A DNA stretch of 64,000 bases. It comes from Xylogone sp. PMI_703 (Eukaryota; Ascomycota; Leotiomycetes). The DNA is taken from positions 4,278,001 to 4,342,000 of the forward strand of contig JAJTUQ010000001.1 in NCBI GenBank assembly GCA_021399445.1, in the 5' to 3' direction. Below the pieces are notes generated by a model that saw nothing but the letters and a program-made list of their open reading frames with translations, was not told the origin of the DNA and did not search any database. Shown here piece after piece: positions 58,334 to 64,000 of the stretch. Position numbers and translations under genes: made by a program. The number at the start of each line of letters is the position of its first letter. Position 1 is the stretch's first letter.

Positions 58334-61251
58334 AGAAAGAGTGGAGATCATGCATTGGACGGTTTGCACTAGAGTGGCCGCTGGTGATGCTTGATCGTGA
58401 CAGACTGTTTAAGGCTCGCGAAAGACCGGATCATCAAATGGGGTAGACGGAACCAGACGTGGTGTTTCTCTCGAGATGCACGAGACTGTTCCTGATGGTA
58501 GCAATAAGGGACTGGCCCCTGGCGGATGACGATGGGGGCGTGAAACCTTGACTGTTTTTAGCGACAAAGCCCCAGAGAAAAACTCACGATAGTGGGTGCT
58601 GGATCACGTGCGGCGCTATTACTGTGTACTTCCGGGCACGTGGGAGAGAATTGGTACGCGGAGACTTGGTGTTTTTGCAGTTGGTACGCCTTGGTGGTGT
58701 GCTATCGACTGAAGTAGGCCAGCGAGCGTGCTGCAGCAGATAGCAATCTCCCTGATACATAGATTTGTTGCGGTGATCGTGTTAATCCGCTACGCTTGGA
58801 GGCATAGCTCTATGGGGAAGAACGGGGCGCGTGGCTACGAGGTACAGCAAAGTAAGGTTTAAAGGACAGCCTCCACTTTCAGCGCAGCGGTACGCGATAC
58901 GTAATCCTGCAGTGGAGGTGTGGAGATGGGGGGCGAGGACCCGTTCTCTCGTGGACATTTCTCGTGACTGAAGCGTCGACAAGTGCTTAGTACTGTATTA
59001 GCAGTACAAAGGAACTCAAGAGTACTATCGAAGTATCTGTATGCTGTGAGTGTTCAGTCGTCCATTGTTCCTGGGGAGGCTTTAGCAGAGCAGTATGGCG
59101 GTGGCTTCTTGTTGCAGCGAGGTCGATTTTAACTTCCTTGCTCTGCACATCCTGAACTTTACCATCTCGTACTGGTGAAGCCTTACTTCGTTCTTATCCT
59201 GTTCTTCCCGGTCCTTAAACCATTTCTGCCAGCTTTCTTCCCCGCGCTCGTGGGGTATGGGGTCGAAAACCTAGATACCGATGTCTATTCAACCTCTACC
59301 CACTCGAGAAGCATCAGCTACTGGTCGCAAGTGGAATCGTACGAGGAGATCCCCCAACCTATGTATCTACTATCGTATAATACTTGTTCGCTATCACTTG
59401 ACTCCACGGCTGGTTGAGATTGCACCCAACCTATGGCCTCCTGGTTACTTATGAATATTCGTGTCAAAAGCCCAGCCAACGCGCATAGTTTTGCCTCGGG
59501 CCAGATATACAGCAGGTGGCGATGATGCCGTTTGATTCCCCGCTTTGAGCTATCGCCACGTCAGTAGAATAGGGCAGCGATTGAGGCTCCCGTTCTGTAG
59601 AAAACAATAGGGCATACCGTACAGCACTTGCATTGCCCAGCCTGTGAGGCTTTCGCTGTCCCTGTACAGATTGCTGCGTACGTGTATTATCTGCCGTAGG
59701 CACGCTGATGGAGTTGCAGATGCAAACGTACGGTGGTAGACCCTCAGCCTCGCAGCACTCCCACTGAGGGGGCGGGCACTTCCACGAGCGTCAGATCGCT
59801 CCAACCACGATTGGCGGGTTTGAGGCCTCGATAACGATAGCCCTGCGAGGTTGGCTGCGTCGCAAGCGGTGGCTGAAACAATGGAAGCGGTATCCGTGAA
59901 CTTCGAGAATTTTGGCGGGAGGTGATTGATGGCAAAACAGCCGATGGAGCAGGTACTTCGTCCTTTGTACTTCGTATTCTTCCGTACCGTATGTCGCAAA
60001 GCCGGTTTTTCACTTTTCGATCACCGTAGAATGGTTATCAGTGTGCTATTTTCGGTGTCAGTGAAATACCCTCGTGTTGAGGAATCCTGTCCGCACTCCA
60101 GCAATCCTCACACGCCCGTGACTGTCGTTTCATGAGCCAATCTATTCACGGAATGGCTGTGGAATCCCGATGGACGCTGGATCTCCTCTTTATAGATGGA
60201 TCGTAGTATAGTAATAATAAGGAATTAGATGGAATGCTGCAATTTGGCTGTAATGAGCAGATCTGACCAGCGCAACCAGTCAAACAACTGGAAACAGATC
60301 GCCCGCGGATAATTGCTTCATGCTGGGTCGGGGCCAAGAAGGGACATCTCTGGAAGACTCGCCTCTGCCCGCCTTTCTTTGGTTCTTCTGGTCGTGCTTG
60401 TCAGTATCCATTGGGTTGGTCTGCGCCGTCCCTGGTCCGCGAGCCAGGCCGGGGCATGGGAATCATCTCGGCTGCGAAATGCTGAGAGGACCGCACGCGA
60501 GGGTCGCACCAGCAACGCAGAGGATCTCAATTCCCACAGCAGCGGGAACGGGGCGCTGGGTGTTCCATGTTCGCAAAGGGGAGAAACGCGCCCTATTCTC
60601 TCTTCACCGTCAGCGGTGCTGGAGTCGCAGTACTGGCAGCACGGTAAGAATCTTCAATCTTGTCGTCAACGTGCATCACGATGCAAAATGTGCTTCTGAG
60701 CTTGGGGCTGCGGAGCATAACGTGGCAGAAGAATGAATGAGTTTGTGTGTGCTGGACGAGCGATCCAGCCACTTTGGCGTGGCGCGCACAGCCTTCGCGA
60801 TCCGCATAAAAAGACAGTGTGGTCCCCATCTCCGACGGTCTTATTAAGCGCCACTCGTACCTGAATCTAGCCACTGTCATTGGCGACGGCCAAGGTACAC
60901 CCATCACACCTGTCCAATTAGTCGGCTCAGGGTGTGTCTCCAAGCTGGTTGACAGTAAGACGCCCGAAAGACTTCTTTCAACACTACTGTACTCCTCCTT
61001 CGACTTCGAACTTCAACCTTTTCTCACCCAGGGAGCGCTCCACGGTTCCAACCTGCTCTCCATTGCAATCGCTCTGCCGCAGCTGTCGCCGTCGCCAGAC
61101 AAGCACAGGTCTACTACGACCATTGCGCGGCCAGCTCACTGCCCCGGCCCACCGAACATTCGTTTCTCGCTCACTGCTCTCGCTATCAACACACCCGTCA
61201 GCATTCTCGTTCTTTCGAGGTCGCTCACTCGCGCCGGGTCGCACCAGCACG
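58334..61251. other. Divergent promoter interval between the MFS transporter and CHS7
   Basis: About 2.9 kb with no recognisable gene. Frames such as 149 codons at 59550-59999 (minus) and 151 at 60819-61274 (plus) overlap others and lack motifs. Isolated GTACTGTA-like words occur near 58985-59010. Confidence 0.6.
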
Positions 61252-62437
61252 ATGGGTTCGACACAATTTGGTAATTTTCATGTGAGTTGTGACATCGGAG
61301 GACCTTAGTACTTCTCTTGTGGTGCTGATGTGGAATGAATTGTAGGATTTCTGTCGCGACTCGACGCTGCCGGTCTGCAATGTGAGTCTTTCCTCATCCC
61401 AATTGCCTTCTTGGGAGCATCTTTGCTGACAGTTATTTACCGCTACAGCTCTTCAGCGCATCCCACAACAATAACGAGTATGGCGGCTGCGATTTGGTGG
61501 GAATAGGTCTAAGTAATGGAAGGCATTTGGGCAATCTGGGTTCGTCATTTGTCGCCACGCTCTGAAACAAGCCGCTAACTCAAAACAGGCTCAATCCTAC
61601 TCGCAGGTATTGCAATACTTGTGACCCTCCATCTGTTATGGAAATCAGAAAGAAAACAGGCCGCTGTTGGAAGGAGGTGAGTCAGCGCTGGCGCTTTGGA
61701 CGAGTAATCTAGGTTTGTCGCTGACGTTCGGGTGTTCGCAGAGAGATGCAAGTCTTTCTTATCGGCTACATAATAATCGAGATATGTGAGATATTCACAG
61801 TGGGGTTGTTCCCCTTGAGCGAAACGGTCCGAGTGGTATGTCGGAATATAATCAACGATCCTCCAGTGCTAGTCTAACTCCCAGCCAATAGGCATTTACG
61901 GGCATCCACCTAGGCATGATCATTGCGACGTTGTGGATCCTCTTGCTCAACGCTGTAGTGGGATACCAGCTTCTTGACGATGGTACACCGATGTCTCTAG
62001 GTCTCCTCGTAGGTTCGGCTTTTGTATTGTTCATCGGCACGGGTTATATCGCCCTGGACACTGGTTATTCCTGGACGGGCCACTTTGATTCGAGCTACAG
62101 TGGCAATAATCGGAATATCGCGCTCTATGTTCTCTATCAACTGGCACCATTAGTATTCTTAGTGGTTTTCTTCCTGTTGGAAGCCGTTTTGGTGATCCGG
62201 GTGCTGGGTGAGAGGAAACCGCTGCTGTATCTCTCTGCGGCAGCCTTACTATTTGCCATTGGCCAGATCTTCAACTACATTGTTAGCGTCCATATCTGCA
62301 ATGGAACCAACGGCAAAATTAACGGGGCTCTCTTTGAGACGCTATTCACCCTCCTATCAGTGGTCATGGTCTGGACTTTCTGGTCAAGCATTACCGAAGA
62401 TGACTGGCCAATGCCTGTCACTAGCACATATCCATGA
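61252..62437 (+). CDS. CHS7: Chitin synthase export chaperone Chs7
   Basis: ER membrane chaperone needed for folding and export of class IV chitin synthase (yeast Chs3). Six exons: 61252-61281, 61346-61381, 61449-61539, 61589-61676, 61742-61835, 61892-62437; introns are 64, 67, 49, 65 and 56 nt, and all frames join. The product is 294 aa. The N-terminus MGSTQFGNFHDFCRDSTLPV-CNLF carries the family's FG.F...C....LP.C pattern, spread over three tiny exons. Seven hydrophobic segments follow, with MQVFLIGYIIIEICEIFTVG, HLGMIIATLWILLLNAVVGY and DTGYSWTGHFDS. The C-terminus has VHICNGTNGKINGALFETLF and the typical TEDDWPMPV ending. Confidence 0.94.
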
Positions 62438-63177
62438 TCGCTGGTTTAATGCGGGGATGGAAAACGGAGTTGGGCGGTATTCTAATCTAATTTTTTAGCA
62501 CATATTGTTTAAAAGCACTTATCCGCTACGCCTGCAAACTGACGGGTCTAACGAATTACTGGTGAGCATATTACGAATCTTACGTAGTTTGGAACACGAA
62601 GATGAGGAAGGATTTTTAATTGATAGGAACTATCTACGCTGCCAGGCAACGAGCCTGGATAACATGCCAGTGTCATGCGCTACGGGGAAGGGAAGGTGCA
62701 ATCTGTATATTGATTTATAGTTATACCCACTCGAGCATGTTATGGAAAGAACGATGTATGAAATAAACTCACTTGGTTACCCAGTTTCTAGCTCTACTTC
62801 CAATCATTCCCTTCTCATAATCAAAACATGAACCACGTTATAAGAAGCCCGGATTATATCTCTTCTTCGAACTACAGAATTATCGAATTTGTACACTTTT
62901 CCATGTCTTATCTAGAATCTGATACTTCGAGCCTAACGTCGCTCTCGTGCCTCCATCCCAGTCTGAAATGGGGCTGGCGGCAGTGGATGAAGCACATGGC
63001 AGGTGAGTGAAAGGCTGACCAATAACATTGCGGTCAGTAGCCCTGGAGCTCGGCAAGCCACCCTTGTCAGCCTGACAGGATATTGCTGCACTGTTCATCC
63101 TGCTTCAGCCTCGTCCTACACCCCAAGTATTTTTATTAGCTCTAAGTTTGCTGTTTTCTCGCACGTCTGCATCGGCC
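62438..63177. other. Spacer: CHS7 3' flank and SSL1 promoter
   Basis: About 740 bp between tandem plus-strand genes. No gene was recognised; frames are short. Confidence 0.6.
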
Positions 63178-64000
63178 ATGGCGGATTCGGACGGAGAATA
63201 CATTGCTGATGATATCTCAGATGACGACATTGAAGCACACCAGGTAACCAGTTCACGCCATGGCCATGGCACGCGATCCTCCGGGGCTCTTCGTGGACCT
63301 GCAGGATCTGGAGCTCGTGAGGGAGAGAAAGAGCGGAGCAGCAATCGCAGAAGAGCTGCATGGGAAGATATCCAGAGGAGCTGGGATACCGTTGTCGAGG
63401 GCGCGGATGGGAGCATCAATTCTACTGTCGAAGGCTTGCGAGAGGCGAATAAAAGAAAGAGGTAATCTGATAAGATTGGCCCAAGAGCTTTTAGTGAGGC
63501 TGACAACAACATAATTAAAGATTGCTCCGAGATACCACACCATTGCAGAGAGGTATTATACGGCATTTAATCCTCATACTAGATCTTTCATTTGCCATGA
63601 TTGAGAAAGACCTTCGCCCTACGAGATACCTTCTCACCCTACGATACGCCTCGGAATTCGTCATAGAATACTTTGAACAAAACCCGATTTCTCAGCTAGG
63701 CATAATTGGTATGCGGGATGGCATTGCGATTCGAATCAGTGATATGAGCGGAAATCCCACCCAGCATATTGAACGGCTGAGGAAAATGAGAGGCCAGGAA
63801 CCTCAAGGAAACCCTAGCCTTCAGAATGCTCTTGAGATGAGCAGGGCAGCGTTGTTCCACACCCCATCTCATGGCACCAGAGAGATACTTATTATATTCG
63901 GAGCGCTTCTTTCTAGTGATCCTGGTGATATACACGAGACTATTACATCACTAATAGCAGACCGCATCCGTGTCTCCATTGTTGGTTTGGCGGCACAGGT
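63178..64000 (+). CDS. SSL1: TFIIH core subunit Ssl1 (p44), 5' part; continues past window
   Basis: Subunit of the general transcription and nucleotide-excision-repair factor TFIIH that stimulates the Rad3/XPD helicase. Exon 1 is 63178-63461 and exon 2 runs from 63521 to the right edge; the 59-nt intron (GTAATC...AAG) joins AG|A as Arg. About 255 residues are visible. The N-terminus is acidic (MADSDGEYIADDISDDDIEA). The family block AAWEDIQRSWDTVVEGADGS precedes the splice. The von Willebrand A-like domain begins LLRDTTPLQRGIIRHLILIL and contains EKDLRPTRYLLTLRYASEFV, FFEQNPISQ-like YFEQNPISQLGIIGMRDG and ISDMSGNP. The C-terminal zinc-binding parts lie beyond the window. The acceptor is AAAG rather than CAG, chosen for exact family continuity. 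Confidence 0.93.

Overview
The window is nuclear DNA from a filamentous ascomycete (Pezizomycotina). The evidence is a velvet-family veA gene, protein genes on both strands split by short introns (about 48-75 nt, a few up to 174 nt) with GT...AG ends and CTAAC-like branch points, a tRNA-Ala gene with an intron after position 37, and long gene-free intervals. I lean towards Leotiomycetes from the general look of the proteins, but the class is not proven. No plasmid, virus, CRISPR array, intact transposon or secondary-metabolite cluster was seen.

Layout from left to right: NADPH/NADH-dependent glutamate synthase (minus, 3' end cut by the window edge), a 5.2 kb gene-free interval, APC/C subunit Apc15/Mnd2 (plus), then a minus-strand run of four small genes: the SNARE Bet1, the H2A.Z chaperone Chz1, ER membrane complex subunit Emc10 and a Pho80-type cyclin. 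A plus-strand run follows: the GID-complex armadillo subunit Gid5/Vid28 (ARMC8), tRNA-Ala(AGC), 6-phosphofructo-2-kinase/fructose-2,6-bisphosphatase, RNase H1, a plasma-membrane Na+/H+ antiporter, and the membrane-tethered transcription factor Mga2/Spt23. Next on the minus strand are an uncharacterised disordered coiled-coil protein and VeA. A 9.9 kb gene-free interval lies 5' of veA. It is followed by protein O-mannosyltransferase Pmt2 (minus), an MFS sugar transporter (minus), the chitin synthase export chaperone Chs7 (plus) and the 5' part of the TFIIH subunit Ssl1 (plus, cut by the right edge).

The genes do not form a pathway cluster. Several share themes: ER/Golgi and wall biogenesis (bet1, emc10, pmt2, chs7), regulated proteolysis and carbon control (gid5, pfk2/fbp2, apc15), and transcription (veA, mga2, ssl1, chz1). 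Exon structures were worked out by hand from splice signals, frame continuity and family alignments recalled from knowledge. In every complete gene the exon lengths sum to whole codons.

The most interesting points are: the large veA upstream interval, which carries a dense swarm of GTAC/TACAGTAC-type motifs and three exact TACGGAGTA elements within 1.2 kb; a 13-nt internal microexon in chz1 and other tiny coding exons; a long Ser/Pro-rich insertion inside the PFK-2 domain plus a Lys in its RHG motif; a PPxY motif in the Mga2 homologue; and an in-frame upstream start that could send RNase H1 to mitochondria. I found no clear evidence of a wholly new multi-gene system.
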